DNA of 64,000 bases from Eikenella exigua. GTDB lineage: Bacteria; Pseudomonadota; Gammaproteobacteria; Burkholderiales; Neisseriaceae. Under the pieces are notes generated by a model. The model was not told the origin of the DNA. It searched no databases and saw only the letters and a program-made list of their open reading frames with translations. The DNA is taken from positions 1,302,001-1,366,000 of the forward strand of contig NZ_CP038018.1 in assembly GCF_008805035.1 (NCBI RefSeq), read 5' to 3'. A program made the position numbers and the translations under genes. Positions 1-13,183 of the stretch are shown piece by piece; the stretch's first letter is position 1, and each line of letters begins with the position of its first letter.

Positions 1-423
1 TTGGAAGTTGTGGAAATCGTCTTCGATTTCCGGGCCGTCTGCCACTTCAAAACCCATGCCGTGAAAGAGTTCGACCACGCGCTGCAAGGTCAGGGTTACG
101 GGATGCAGACCGCCATTTTCCTGCGCGCGTCCAGGCAGGGTAATATCGAGTGCTTCGGCGGCAAGCTGGGCTTGCAGTTTGACTTCGGCCAACTCGGCGC
201 GTTTGGCATCGTAGGCGACTTGGAAACGCTGCTTACATTCGTTGATGAACGCGCCGACGGTTTTTTTCTCTTCGGGCGGCAGGCTGCCGAGCTGTTTGAG
301 CAGGGCGTTGAGTTCGCCGGTTTTGCCGAGATACTGGGCTTTAACGAGCTCGAGGGCTTGCTGGTCGGCGGTGTTTTGGATGGCGGCAATGCCGGCGGCG
401 GTAATTTGTTCTGCGTTTTGCAT
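1..423 (-). CDS. pheS: Phenylalanine-tRNA ligase alpha subunit, N-terminal part (cut by window edge)
   Basis: PheS pairs with PheT (alpha2beta2) to charge tRNA-Phe in the cytoplasm. Read on the minus strand from the ATG at 421-423, the frame stays open to the window edge and gives 141 residues. These include the N-terminal coiled-coil arm typical of PheS (AQYLGKTGELNALLKQLG), followed by the linker HPVTLTLQRVVELFHGMGFE that enters the catalytic domain. The motif 2 and 3 regions lie outside the window. The slightly longer plus-strand frame over the same bases has no recognisable family and is the antisense shadow. Identification rests on the N-terminal pattern and is secure. Downstream on this strand one would expect pheT. 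Confidence 0.93.
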   Translation of the reverse strand, partial: MQNAEQITAAGIAAIQNTADQQALELVKAQYLGKTGELNALLKQLGSLPPEEKKTVGAFINECKQRFQVAYDAKRAELAEVKLQAQLAAEALDITLPGRAQENGGLHPVTLTLQRVVELFHGMGFEVADGPEIEDDFHNFQ

Positions 424-575
424 ATTTTATTGTGAAATGATGATAGGAATGAGGCGACACACCTGCAGGCTACCTGAAAAATCTGGCAGCAAAACCGAAG
501 GCGGGAAAGGCGGCATTTTAGCCGAAAATGGGCTGTTTTTATAGCAGACCGGCAAAGCGGACGGCGGACAAAAAA

Positions 576-1019
576 CTAGGCTTTGCCCTGCATATTGTGG
601 TGTTCGATTTTGAAACCGCCGTTACGGTAGGCAGCAAAACGACGGCGGGCAGCGGCAAGCTGGGTTTCACTGTGGCCAACGATTTCCAGCACACGTTCTG
701 GCGTATTCGGCGCATCGCTCCACAAGTCTGCCGATAAATTCAGCACCACCAGGCTGCTGTCCGCTGCGGGCAGAGCTTCATCTTCGGCCAGCAGTATCGG
801 CGGTTCTGTCGGGCACGGGTTTTCTTCTGGCAGCCAGATTTCGTGCGGCAGGAAGCTTTCGGCCTCGAATACCCACAGTTGGCGGTCGAGGGTTGTCAGC
901 TGTTCCGCACTACTGCCCCAAACTAGCACACGGCAGCCGGCTTCAACTACGCGTTTGGCCAGGCGGCAGGCGAAGGTTTCCAAATCGGCAACGTGGGTGT
1001 AGAACGTAACGGTGGGCAT
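576..1019 (-). CDS. holC: DNA polymerase III subunit chi
   Basis: HolC (chi) is the clamp-loader accessory protein that links the replicase to single-strand DNA-binding protein. The 147-residue product starts MPTVTFYTHV and has the family pattern: FYTHVADLETFACRLAKR, then a VLVWGSS strand, then LDRQLWVFEAESFLPH; length fits chi (about 145). It is followed in transcription by pheS about 150 bp away and preceded by an inverted DUS pair at 1022-1071 that probably ends the upstream trxB transcript. No unusual residues were seen. In other Neisseriaceae holC often follows pepA; here its upstream neighbour is trxB. Confidence 0.88.
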   Translation of the reverse strand: MPTVTFYTHVADLETFACRLAKRVVEAGCRVLVWGSSAEQLTTLDRQLWVFEAESFLPHEIWLPEENPCPTEPPILLAEDEALPAADSSLVVLNLSADLWSDAPNTPERVLEIVGHSETQLAAARRRFAAYRNGGFKIEHHNMQGKA

Positions 1020-1021
1020 GG

Positions 1022-1071
1022 AGGCTACCTGAAAAATGGTTTTACGGAACGTTTTGATTTTCAGGTAGCCT
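1022..1071. terminator. Inverted DUS pair, probable terminator
   Basis: AGGCTACCTGAA at 1022-1033 faces its complement at 1060-1071, giving a hairpin with a 26-base loop between trxB and holC. In Neisseriaceae, inverted DUS pairs commonly act as intrinsic terminators. There is no long T-run on the minus strand, so termination is inferred. Confidence 0.5.
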
Positions 1072-1148
1072 GTTCATTGCCAGCAATGATTTGTGATACT
1101 AGGAGTATTGCCTTGCGGTTAGGCTACCTGAAATTTGATTATAGGCGA

Positions 1149-1242
1149 GAGGCTACCTGAAGTGATGTTTCGGCGCAGCCGAAGCTGAGTTTCTGCGAAA
1201 CTAAAACGACTTTTCAGATATTTCGCACTTTCAGGTAGCCTG
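1149..1242. repeat. Composite DUS repeat with GTTTCTGCGAA core (degenerate copy)
   Basis: A DUS at 1150-1161 and an inverted DUS ending at 1241 frame the core GAGTTTCTGCGAAACTAAAACG. The same core, again next to DUS copies, recurs near 31.1, 35.3, 37.3, 39.9 and 48.2 kb. This copy carries extra sequence on both sides of the core. Confidence 0.5.
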
Positions 1243-1249
1243 TTGGCAC

Positions 1250-2194
1250 TCAGTGTTGGTCAAGCCAGCGTTCAGCATCGAGTGCGGCTTGGCAGCCGGA
1301 GGCCGCGCTGGTGATAGCTTGGCGGTAGGTGTGATCTTTCACGTCGCCCGCCGCCCAGATGCCTTCGATGTTGGTTGCGCCGACGTTATCGCCACTGCCA
1401 CCTTTGGTTTTCAGGTAGCCCGCATCATCCATTTCAAGCTGGCCCTTGAAGATGTCAGTATTGGGTTTGTGCCCGATGGCGATAAATACGCCTTTGACGG
1501 CGATGTCTTCGCTGTGGCCGTCGTTGAATTTCAGCCGCACGCTGGTTACGCCGTTGTCGTCGCCCAATACTTCTTCCAACACGGCTTCGGTTTTCAAGAC
1601 AATTTTGCCTTCTTCCACGCGGCGCATCAGTTTGTCCACCATGATTTTTTCGGCTCGGAAACTGTCGCGACGGTGTATCAGGGTTACGGTATTGGCGATG
1701 TTGGCCAGGTAAAGTGCTTCTTCCACGGCGGTGTTGCCGCCGCCGACAACGGCTACGTCCTGTTTTTTGTAGAAGAAGCCGTCGCAGGTGGCGCAGGCGG
1801 ACACGCCGCGTCCGGCAAAGGTTTCTTCGCTCGGCAGGCCGAGGTATTTGGCCGATGCGCCGGTGGCGACGATGAGTGCGTCGCAGGTATATTCGCCCGC
1901 ATCACCAATGAGTTTGAACGGGCGTTGCTGCAGTTGCGCGGTGTGGATATGGTCGAAAACGATTTCTGTGCCGAAGCGTTCGGCGTGGGCGAGAAAGCGT
2001 GCCATCAGTTCGGGGCCCTGCACGCCGTCGGCATCGGCAGGCCAGTTGTCCACTTCGGTGGTAGTCATAAGTTGGCCGCCTTGTTCCAAACCGGTAATGA
2101 TGATGGGATTGAGATTGGCGCGGGCGGCGTAAACGGCGGCGGTGTAACCAGCAGGGCCAGAACCGAGGATGATGAGTTTATGGTGTTTGGGCAT
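1250..2194 (-). CDS. trxB: Thioredoxin-disulfide reductase
   Basis: Reduces thioredoxin with NADPH through FAD in the cytoplasm. The 314-residue product shows the FAD-binding GSGPAGYTAA at residues 11-20, the redox-active CATCDG near 136-141, the NADPH-binding VVGGGNTAVEEA followed by IHRRDSFRA, and the C-terminal FAD motif GIWAAGDV. The ATG at 2192-2194 was chosen because a GGAG ribosome site sits 5-8 bases upstream; an in-frame TTG at 2206 would place that site inside the gene. A DUS lies in frame and encodes GYLKTKGG (around 1410). Transcribed alone or with holC. Length and motifs are normal. Confidence 0.97.
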   Translation of the reverse strand: MPKHHKLIILGSGPAGYTAAVYAARANLNPIIITGLEQGGQLMTTTEVDNWPADADGVQGPELMARFLAHAERFGTEIVFDHIHTAQLQQRPFKLIGDAGEYTCDALIVATGASAKYLGLPSEETFAGRGVSACATCDGFFYKKQDVAVVGGGNTAVEEALYLANIANTVTLIHRRDSFRAEKIMVDKLMRRVEEGKIVLKTEAVLEEVLGDDNGVTSVRLKFNDGHSEDIAVKGVFIAIGHKPNTDIFKGQLEMDDAGYLKTKGGSGDNVGATNIEGIWAAGDVKDHTYRQAITSAASGCQAALDAERWLDQH

Positions 2195-2247
2195 ATTCTT
2201 CTCCAAATAAAATGGTATTTATTGTACCCGCTTTCGGGCATAAAAAC

Positions 2248-2271
2248 ACCGCCGGCAAAATGGCTGGCGGT
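2248..2271 (-). terminator. Intrinsic terminator of the comE-like gene
   Basis: ACCGCC(A/G)GC forms a 9-bp stem with a six-base loop just downstream of the stop at 2291; on the minus strand the stem is followed by GTTTTTAT. Confidence 0.75.
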
Positions 2272-2290
2272 GCATAGTGTTTGGTGCTTA

Positions 2291-2695
2291 TCAGGGATTG
2301 GTAGCAGATTTGTTGGTAGCTGGCCGGGCGGCGGCAGGTTTGCTGGCAGACGGTTTGACTGCAGGAGTAGCTGGTTTGGCAGCAGCCGGTTGCTGCTGTT
2401 GCTGCTGAGTGGCCGGACGGGCGGCAGGAGCACGGGCATCCTGACCATTGCCTATGGTAATTTCTGAAGAAATCTTCTGATAAATGCCGTTACCGATACC
2501 ACGTACATTTTTAATGTCTTCGGGAGATTTGAACGGGCCATTGGCTGTGCGATATTCTACAATTGCAGCAGCCTTAGCCGGACCGATGCCATTCAAGGTT
2601 TGAAGCTCTTGCGCGGTGGCTGTGTTAATATTAACTTGTGCTAATGCCCAAGAAAAACTTAACAGGGTAAAAACGACGAAAAGAAACTTCTTCAT
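2291..2695 (-). CDS. comE: ComE/ComEA-family helix-hairpin-helix DNA-binding competence protein
   Basis: Periplasmic DNA-binding protein needed for pulling DNA through the outer membrane in transformation. The 134-residue product has a signal peptide (residues 1-19, MKKFLFVVFTLLSFSWALA, cut before QVNINTA) and a full ComEA helix-hairpin-helix domain to about residue 75 (NINTATAQELQTLNGIGPAKA, then IVEYR, then IKNVRGIGNGIYQKI). A low-complexity tail follows, with six glutamines and Ala/Pro/Lys repeats. The ATG at 2693-2695 has AAGGAG 6-8 bases upstream. It sits just downstream of the 5S rRNA on the same strand, as comE copies do in Neisseria. The tail makes it longer than gonococcal ComE (about 99 residues, from memory). 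Confidence 0.85.
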   Translation of the reverse strand: MKKFLFVVFTLLSFSWALAQVNINTATAQELQTLNGIGPAKAAAIVEYRTANGPFKSPEDIKNVRGIGNGIYQKISSEITIGNGQDARAPAARPATQQQQQQPAAAKPATPAVKPSASKPAAARPATNKSATNP

Positions 2696-2922
2696 ACAGA
2701 ACTCCTTATACAATTAATCGGGCAAAATACTGCTCCTTAAAGATACAGTATTCACGTTATGATAGCCTGACATTACTTATCACACAAGCATCTTTACCCA
2801 TAAGTAACAAATAATTGCATTTTACCTTATGCGAAGTTGGTTCGTTCTTCCTTTTCCAACTCACACTGTACCGCTATCCCGGATTTCCATCCATTCCTTT
2901 CATCATACTCCCACAAAGCACA

Positions 2923-2944
2923 ACACCCGCCATCAGGCGGGTGT
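2923..2944 (-). terminator. rRNA operon terminator
   Basis: ACACCCGCC and GGCGGGTGT form a perfect 9-bp stem with a four-base loop immediately beyond the 5S gene; on the minus strand it is followed by TGTGCTTTG. Confidence 0.75.
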
Positions 2945-2954
2945 CGTAAATAGG

Positions 2955-3069
2955 TGTTTGGCAGTGTCCTACTTTCGCACGGGTATCCGCACTATCATCG
3001 GCGCTGGTTCGTTTCACGGCCCTGTTCGGGATGGGAAGGCGTGGGACCAAACCGCTATGGCCGCCAAAC
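2955..3069 (-). rRNA. rrf: 5S ribosomal RNA
   Basis: The minus strand reads GTTTGGCGGCCATAGCGGTT, with the conserved CCCATCCCGAACAGGG block and the GTGCGAAAGTAGGACACTGCC end. About 115 bases; the ends pair with each other (GTTTGGC/GCCAAAC). It is the last rRNA gene of the operon. Ends are estimated to a few bases. Confidence 0.95.
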
Positions 3070-3248
3070 TTAAACTGTACAAATCGTCAAGCCGCCGGTA
3101 GCGTCCACTCCGGCCAATCAAATCAAACTGTCCTGTCCGGCTATACTAACCAAACAATCGGGTAATGTGTATCGATTCCAGTAAGCTTTATTCTCTATGA
3201 GTGCCCTTCCCGGTGTCTCCACACCGCAAAGCACTTCAAATGATAGAG

Positions 3249-6214
<2,966 letters not shown>

Positions 6215-6431
6215 TCTATCATTTGAAGCGCCTCTTTGACTTCGCCCGCGCTGCGTTGACTACAGCTGGGGCTTAAGGCCTCCACTCTGATAAAGCTTAC
6301 TGCTTGTTGTGTCCGAACCCTGCCTTTTGCGTTTCAGGATTCGGTCGATACAATCATCACCCAAATTTCTGTATGACTTATCTTTAGGATAAGCCTTACT
6401 TCGTTTGTTTGTTGATTTCGGCTTGCCAATT

Positions 6432-6442
6432 TGTTAAAGATC
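6432..6442 (-). promoter_or_regulatory. boxA-like antitermination site in the 16S-23S spacer
   Basis: The minus strand reads GATCTTTAACA, close to the rrn boxA consensus TGCTCTTTAACA, in the usual place before 23S. It would recruit NusB/S10 to the transcribing polymerase. Confidence 0.55.
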
Positions 6443-6545
6443 GATGCGTTTTGACTTCGCAAATAAAAATAAACTACCGCTCAAAACTGCAACATGTAAC
6501 AGCTTGCTCGCATATTTAGCATACTTTTATTTGGAAAGTATTGTG

Positions 6546-6621
6546 TGGTGGAGGCAAACGGGATCGAACCGATGACCCCCTGCTTGCAAAGCAGGTGCTC
6601 TACCAACTGAGCTATGCCCCC
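6546..6621 (-). tRNA. tRNA-Ala (anticodon TGC)
   Basis: 76 bases on the minus strand: acceptor GGGGGCA, D-arm TAGCTCAGTTGGTAGAGCA, anticodon loop CTTTGCAAG with TGC, T-arm GGTTCGATCC, and an encoded CCA end. It lies in the 16S-23S spacer after tRNA-Ile, the standard rrn arrangement. Confidence 0.98.
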
Positions 6622-6656
6622 AGTACCTGGGCGGATCTGCTCCACTCTACGCCTAC

Positions 6657-6733
<77 letters not shown>

Positions 6734-6798
6734 AACATTCTCTTCGCATCTGTATCCGATTACCGATAGGTGTGGATGCTCTACCCCTACTTTTTCTC

Positions 6799-8340
<1,542 letters not shown>

Positions 8341-8462
8341 TCAATCTCTAACTTAATACTTCTGGTCTGCTTCAAAGAAATCGACAGAACAATGTTAAAC
8401 ATCGTCTTGTCTTCTTCTCAACAGTGCAGGTGTAAAACACCCACACTTATCGGTAATCTGAT

Positions 8463-8474
8463 TGTTAAAGAGCT
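8463..8474 (-). promoter_or_regulatory. boxA antitermination site in the rrn leader
   Basis: The minus strand reads AGCTCTTTAACA, 11 of 12 bases matching the boxA consensus TGCTCTTTAACA, in the leader between the promoter and 16S. Confidence 0.7.
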
Positions 8475-8529
8475 GCTGAACCGTAAAACCGACAACAAAA
8501 CCGTGCCGTAAGGAACAGCGAAGATGCGG

Positions 8530-8558
8530 ACTATACGCCTACCAAAATATTTTGTCAA
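8530..8558 (-). promoter_or_regulatory. rRNA operon promoter
   Basis: On the minus strand TTGACA (8553-8558) is followed by a 17-base spacer and TATAGT (8530-8535). The upstream flank at 8559-8600 is rich in A and T, as expected of an UP element. This would start transcription roughly 185 bases before 16S. Confidence 0.85.
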
Positions 8559-8670
8559 ATACCGGAAAACAAAATATCCACAAACAAAAACTAAATCACT
8601 AAGGTGAAATGAAATTTACCCGGCATAAATACAACTGACTACTGGCTACCTGAAAGATACCTGCACAAAA

Positions 8671-8696
8671 AATAGCCGAGCAACTGCCAGGCTATT
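8671..8696 (-). terminator. Intrinsic terminator of fhs
   Basis: AATAGCC and GGCTATT form a 7-bp stem with a 12-base loop, followed on the minus strand by a T-run (TTTTTTG), directly after the fhs stop at 8720. Confidence 0.8.
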
Positions 8697-8719
8697 AAAT
8701 TCTTTCATTATAAAACTAT

Positions 8720-10396
8720 TCAGAACAATCCACTAACTACTCCATCTTCATCCACATCAATTCGCTCTGCAGCCGGCACTTTTGGCAAACCTGGCATTTT
8801 CATCATATTGCCGCACAGCACCACAACAAACCCTGCTCCAGCAGACAACGTCAGCCCACGCACAATGATACGGAAACCTTGTGGTGCACCCAACAACTTA
8901 GCATTATCACTGAATGAATATTGCGTTTTTGCCATACAAACGGGCAACTTGTCCCACCCCAATTTTTCCAAATTAGCGATATCAGCCAGCGCCTCCGCAC
9001 TGAAATCCACATCATCTGCACCATAAATTCTCTGGGCAACCATGCGGATTTTTTCCGGGATACTTTGCTCTACTTCATAAGAGAAGCTAAATTGTGCAGA
9101 TGATTGTTCGATAACAGCAGCTACTTTACGCGCCAAATCCTCACCACCGGCACCACCTTTACTCCACACTTCGGTAAATGATATTTCCGCACCACGTTGT
9201 CGGCAGGCTTCAGCCACCAAATTCAATTCGGCCTGAGTATCAACACTGAATCGGTTGAGAGCTACCACCACCGGCAAGCCAAACACATTTTTCAGATTAT
9301 CAATATGACGCAACAGATTGGGTAACCCTTTTTCCAGTGCAGCCAGATTTTCACCGGACAACTCATCTTTTGGTAAGCCACCGTTATATTTCAATGCCCG
9401 CACGGTAGCTACTACCACTGCAGCATCCGGCCGCAAACCGGACAACCGACATTTGATATCGCAAAATTTCTCAGCCCCCAAATCCGCACCAAACCCAGCT
9501 TCGGTAACAGCATAATCGGCCAGATGACAAGCCAAGCGTGTGGCGATAACTGAATTGCAACCGTGGGCAATATTAGCGAACGGACCGCCATGCACAAAAG
9601 CGGGCGTACCTCCAATAGTTTGAACAAGATTTGGCTTAATCGCATCTTTTAACAGCACCGCCATTGCACCTTGTGCTTTCAAATCGCGTGCATACACCGG
9701 GCTACCGTCTTTGGCATACGCCACCAACATATTACCCAACCTCTGTTTGAGGTCGGCAACATCTTGGGCTAAACAGAATACAGCCATCACCTCGGAGGCA
9801 ACAGTTATATCAAAACCATCATCACGCATCACACCATCGGTAGTTCTGCCCAATCCCCCGATAATATTACGCAAATGGCGATCATTCATATCAACTGCAC
9901 GCCGCCACAGAATCCGTTTTGTATCGATATTGAGCGCATTACCATAGTAGATATGATTGTCGATAAGAGCAGCCAAAAGGTTATTTGCGGCACCAATAGC
10001 GTGAAAATCGCCAGTAAAGTGCAGGTTAATATCTTCCATTGGCAGCACTTGGGCATAGCCGCCACCAGCCGCACCGCCTTTGATACCAAACACAGGGCCG
10101 AGTGAAGGCTCACGCAGGGCAATGACAGCATTTTTACCGATGCGATTGAGCGCGTCGGCCAAGCCGATGGTTACTGTAGTTTTGCCTTCCCCGGCCGGCG
10201 TGGGGCTGATGGCAGTCACCAAAATTAGCTTACCTTGCTTTTCAGGTAGCCTGAATGCATCCACAGGATGGATTTTGGCTTTATATTTACCATAATGCTC
10301 CAACTGCTCCGGTTTCAAGCCAAGCTTGGCAGCGATTTCGTCAATATGCCGGATGGAGGCAGCTTGAGCAATTTGAACGTCGGACAATTGGGGCAT
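8720..10396 (-). CDS. fhs: Formate-tetrahydrofolate ligase
   Basis: Makes 10-formyl-tetrahydrofolate from formate, tetrahydrofolate and ATP, feeding purine synthesis and initiator tRNA formylation (fmt lies at 62.9 kb). The 558-residue product has the nucleotide-binding PAGEGKTT at residues 67-74 and family blocks REPSLGPVFGIKGGAAGGG and FVHGGPFANIAHGCNS; length matches the family (about 555). The ATG at 10394-10396 follows a GGAG ribosome site; an in-frame TTG four codons earlier would overlap that site. A DUS read in frame encodes FRLPEKQG near residue 48. It is a single-gene unit ending in a clear terminator. Confidence 0.97.
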   Translation of the reverse strand: MPQLSDVQIAQAASIRHIDEIAAKLGLKPEQLEHYGKYKAKIHPVDAFRLPEKQGKLILVTAISPTPAGEGKTTVTIGLADALNRIGKNAVIALREPSLGPVFGIKGGAAGGGYAQVLPMEDINLHFTGDFHAIGAANNLLAALIDNHIYYGNALNIDTKRILWRRAVDMNDRHLRNIIGGLGRTTDGVMRDDGFDITVASEVMAVFCLAQDVADLKQRLGNMLVAYAKDGSPVYARDLKAQGAMAVLLKDAIKPNLVQTIGGTPAFVHGGPFANIAHGCNSVIATRLACHLADYAVTEAGFGADLGAEKFCDIKCRLSGLRPDAAVVVATVRALKYNGGLPKDELSGENLAALEKGLPNLLRHIDNLKNVFGLPVVVALNRFSVDTQAELNLVAEACRQRGAEISFTEVWSKGGAGGEDLARKVAAVIEQSSAQFSFSYEVEQSIPEKIRMVAQRIYGADDVDFSAEALADIANLEKLGWDKLPVCMAKTQYSFSDNAKLLGAPQGFRIIVRGLTLSAGAGFVVVLCGNMMKMPGLPKVPAAERIDVDEDGVVSGLF

Positions 10397-10561
10397 AACG
10401 GTCTCCAAATAAAGAGTTGGAAAAGAAGAGCGTAGCTCTAGGGATTGTACTCTAAATCAGTTGATAAGAAGCGAATATTCATCATTATAGATACAACATA
10501 TCATGTAATCACTAAAAAATATTGATGCAAGATGGCAAAGTGAAAGTTGAGATACAAACAA

Positions 10562-10585
10562 AAGGGCGGGTACGCCCCCGCCCTT
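10562..10585 (-). terminator. Intrinsic terminator of marC operon
   Basis: AAGGGCGGG pairs with CCCGCCCTT (9 bp, six-base loop), followed on the minus strand by TTTGTTTG; it lies 25 bases after the marC-family stop. Confidence 0.85.
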
Positions 10586-10610
10586 CATCACTTCCTTTTT
10601 ATACTCAAAC

Positions 10611-11267
10611 TTAACCCGTTATTTTCAAAGCCGGGAATAAGCCTCGCAAACCAGCCAATACAATCTCCACCGCAATTGCTGCCAGCAGCAGGCCAGACAC
10701 GCGGTTGATGATCTTGATGCCAACACTGCCAAGTATTTTGCTCAGTCTGGCCGAACAGGCCAAAATCAAATAACAGGTTACCCCCACCATAAAACAGGCG
10801 GCCAGAAGTTGTAGTGCACCCACCCACGTTTCCACATGACTGCTATAAATGATAATGATAGAAAATCCGCCCGGACCAACGATAATCGGTGTAGCCATCG
10901 GCACCACGGCAAAGGTAAATTGTTTCTCCGGCGGCAGGCTTAAATGCTCCTTATTTAAACTAGGTTTCACCGGATTATCCTCGCCTCCCATCATGTTCAT
11001 GGCAATCACAAATACTAAAATGCCTCCAGCAATCTGGAAGGCTGGAATGCCGATGCCTAGAACTTTCAACAACGGCGTACCAATTACCCCGGCCACCACC
11101 ATACAGACAAAGGCGCTAATCGCTACCAGGCGCGCGGTTTTACGCTGCTCCTTCAAAGTAAAATCCACTGTCTTATCAACAAAATATCCAAGTGCAATCA
11201 ATGGATTATTTAGAGCAATCAGGCCAGTGAACAAATACAGGATATGAGTAATCATCATTTCTCTCAA
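10611..11267 (-). CDS. MarC-family integral membrane protein
   Basis: Inner-membrane protein of the MarC (UPF0056) family, whose transport substrate is not established. The 218 residues form about six hydrophobic segments, beginning ILYLFTGLIALNNPLIALGY, with family patterns AGGILVFVIAMNMM and FAVVPMATPIIVGPGG. The start MREMMITH has a possible alternative start at the internal Met-Met. It lies 9 bases after the stop of the isochorismatase-like gene on the same strand, so the two are probably co-transcribed and end at the hairpin 10562-10585. Nothing unusual in length. Confidence 0.88.
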   Translation of the reverse strand: MREMMITHILYLFTGLIALNNPLIALGYFVDKTVDFTLKEQRKTARLVAISAFVCMVVAGVIGTPLLKVLGIGIPAFQIAGGILVFVIAMNMMGGEDNPVKPSLNKEHLSLPPEKQFTFAVVPMATPIIVGPGGFSIIIIYSSHVETWVGALQLLAACFMVGVTCYLILACSARLSKILGSVGIKIINRVSGLLLAAIAVEIVLAGLRGLFPALKITG

Positions 11268-11276
11268 AACATCAAA

Positions 11277-11807
11277 TCAGTCAGATAACAGCGCCACGGC
11301 TTCATCTACGCTCGGCATGGCTGCGAAGCGCCCACGCATAATATCGAAATTATGATGCTCATACAGCTCTTTAGCCGACCAGCGGCCATTATCCAGCGTG
11401 CTGTTGGCACCTTCTGGCAAAATCACTTCAAAGCCCAAATCGCTGGCAGCCCGCACAGTAGTTTCCACACAGTATTCAGTCATCATACCAACCACCACTA
11501 AGCGCTCAACTCCGTTGCCACGCAGGTAATCCAGCAAATCCGTACCGCGAAAAGCGCTGCTATACCATTTATCCACTACTTTCTCACCGGCCTGCGGCGC
11601 AACGGCGGCAGCAATCTGCCAACCGGGCGAGTTTGGCGCAAAGGGCGAATCCGCCTCGTTATGCCGCACATAGATGACTTCGCGCCCATGCGTACGGGCA
11701 GCAAGCAACATTCGGCTGATGGCATCCAACATTTCCACCCAGCGATAAGCTCCCATATCCAGCAATGCCTGCTGGGTGTCTATAACCAACAAAACCATTT
11801 TCTTCAT
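11277..11807 (-). CDS. Isochorismatase-family cysteine hydrolase
   Basis: Cytoplasmic cysteine hydrolase of the isochorismatase superfamily; the substrate cannot be told from sequence (nicotinamidase-like and ureidoacrylate-like members look alike). The 176 residues carry the presumed Asp-Lys-Cys triad: D10 in LLVIDTQQALL, K80 in VVDKWYSSAF and C113 in MMTEYCVETT. The start at 11805-11807 was preferred because the homology begins there and an AAAGAG site is close upstream; a start 15 codons earlier lacks support. First gene of a two-gene unit with the MarC-family gene. Confidence 0.85.
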   Translation of the reverse strand: MKKMVLLVIDTQQALLDMGAYRWVEMLDAISRMLLAARTHGREVIYVRHNEADSPFAPNSPGWQIAAAVAPQAGEKVVDKWYSSAFRGTDLLDYLRGNGVERLVVVGMMTEYCVETTVRAASDLGFEVILPEGANSTLDNGRWSAKELYEHHNFDIMRGRFAAMPSVDEAVALLSD

Positions 11808-12035
11808 TATGCTCTTTCCGTGGCTAATACTACCTGAAAATACTCGCCGCAATAAAGCTTAAAATACCCGTTTTCTGATCTGAGTAGAATACCCCCAGCA
11901 TTGGCCGGAGAACTGCCACTATTCTATACAGGCAATGCAACCTTTGCCATTACCAGACACCACACTATGTCAAATGTATTGCAGATTCAACACATATATC
12001 ATTACTTCTGCCAGCAAACATACAATCCGCAACAA

Positions 12036-12061
12036 AGGCTACCTGAAATTTCAGGTAGCCT
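12036..12061. terminator. Perfect inverted DUS pair after rodA
   Basis: A 13-bp perfect palindrome made of AGGCTACCTGAA and its complement meeting head to head, nine bases beyond the rodA stop codon. Probable terminator of the mre-mrd operon and also two uptake sequences. Confidence 0.6.
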
Positions 12062-12069
12062 CCACCGCC

Positions 12070-13182
12070 CTACATCTTGCTCTGCTGATTACTGATGCCC
12101 ATCAACATAGCAACAATGATCATGATAGAAAGCGTGGCCGTGCCGCCGTAACTCACCAATGGCAGCGGCACACCCACTACCGGCAGGATACCGCTCACCA
12201 TGCCCATATTCACAAACACATAACAAAACAGCGTCATAGTGAGTGCACCGGCCAAGGTGCGGCTATAGAGCGTAGGGGCTTTGGCAGCAATATAGAGACC
12301 ACGCCCCAACATGATGGTATACACCGATAGCAGCAGGAGATTGCCAATAAGACCGAACTCTTCACCATACACAGCGAAGATGAAATCCGTGGTGGACTCC
12401 GGGATATAGTCAAGATGCGTCTGTGTGCCATTGAGCCAGCCCTTACCCCACACGCCGCCGGAGCCGATAGCAGTCATTGACTGCAAAATATGGTAGCCCG
12501 CGCCGAGTGGGTCTTTAGTCGGATCGAGCAGGGTCAGCACGCGGGTGCGCTGGTAGTCATGCATACCGTATTGCCACAACAGAGGCAGCGAAGCAAAAAA
12601 GCCGACCACGGCCACCGCAATCACCCTCCACGGCAGCCCCGCAAAAAATATCACAAACAGCCCGGACGCCATAATCAACACAGCCGTACCCAAATCAGGC
12701 TGCCTCAAAATCAAGAAGCCCGGTGCAACTATCAGCACCAATGCAGCCAAGTAATGCTGCCAGCCCAGCTCCGTTTCGTGTTTTTGCAGATACCACGCCA
12801 CCGTCATTGGCAGCGCAATTTTCATCAACTCTGAGGGTTGCAAACGGATGATGCCCAAATTCAACCATCGTTGCGAACCATTCACAATCACACCGAAAAA
12901 GTGCACCCCCACCAACATCAGCAGGCTCACCCCATACAGCACGATGGCGAAGTTGCTCAGCACCTGCGGCTGAGTACGGGCAATGCACCACAGCAGTACA
13001 AAGCCCACTATCGTGTGCAGGGTTTTGTTTTCCAGCTGGCCGATGTTCTGGCCGTCGGCCGAATACAGCAAAAATAGGCTCATCACATAGATGGCCAGCA
13101 TGCTGTAAAACAGCCACATGTCCATCGGATCCCAAATTTTCCGCCAGTAGCGGCGGATAGCGTGTTTAGACGGGTGCTGCAT
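12070..13182 (-). CDS. rodA: Rod-shape peptidoglycan glycosyltransferase RodA
   Basis: SEDS-family glycan polymerase that works with PBP2 in side-wall peptidoglycan synthesis. The 370 residues give about ten membrane segments. Family signatures include VNGSQRWLNLG, the conserved periplasmic region YIPESTTDFIFAVYGEEFG, and the C-terminal GVPLPLVSYGGTATLS. It starts two bases after the PBP2 stop codon, so it is translationally linked to the gene it works with, and is the last gene of the mre cluster. RodA was preferred over FtsW because of the mre/PBP2 context. Confidence 0.95.
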   Translation of the reverse strand: MQHPSKHAIRRYWRKIWDPMDMWLFYSMLAIYVMSLFLLYSADGQNIGQLENKTLHTIVGFVLLWCIARTQPQVLSNFAIVLYGVSLLMLVGVHFFGVIVNGSQRWLNLGIIRLQPSELMKIALPMTVAWYLQKHETELGWQHYLAALVLIVAPGFLILRQPDLGTAVLIMASGLFVIFFAGLPWRVIAVAVVGFFASLPLLWQYGMHDYQRTRVLTLLDPTKDPLGAGYHILQSMTAIGSGGVWGKGWLNGTQTHLDYIPESTTDFIFAVYGEEFGLIGNLLLLSVYTIMLGRGLYIAAKAPTLYSRTLAGALTMTLFCYVFVNMGMVSGILPVVGVPLPLVSYGGTATLSIMIIVAMLMGISNQQSKM

Positions 13183-13183
13183 A

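Noticed and set aside
1253..2467. 404-residue plus-strand open frame across trxB and comE
   Set aside because: Antisense shadow of two well-identified minus-strand genes.
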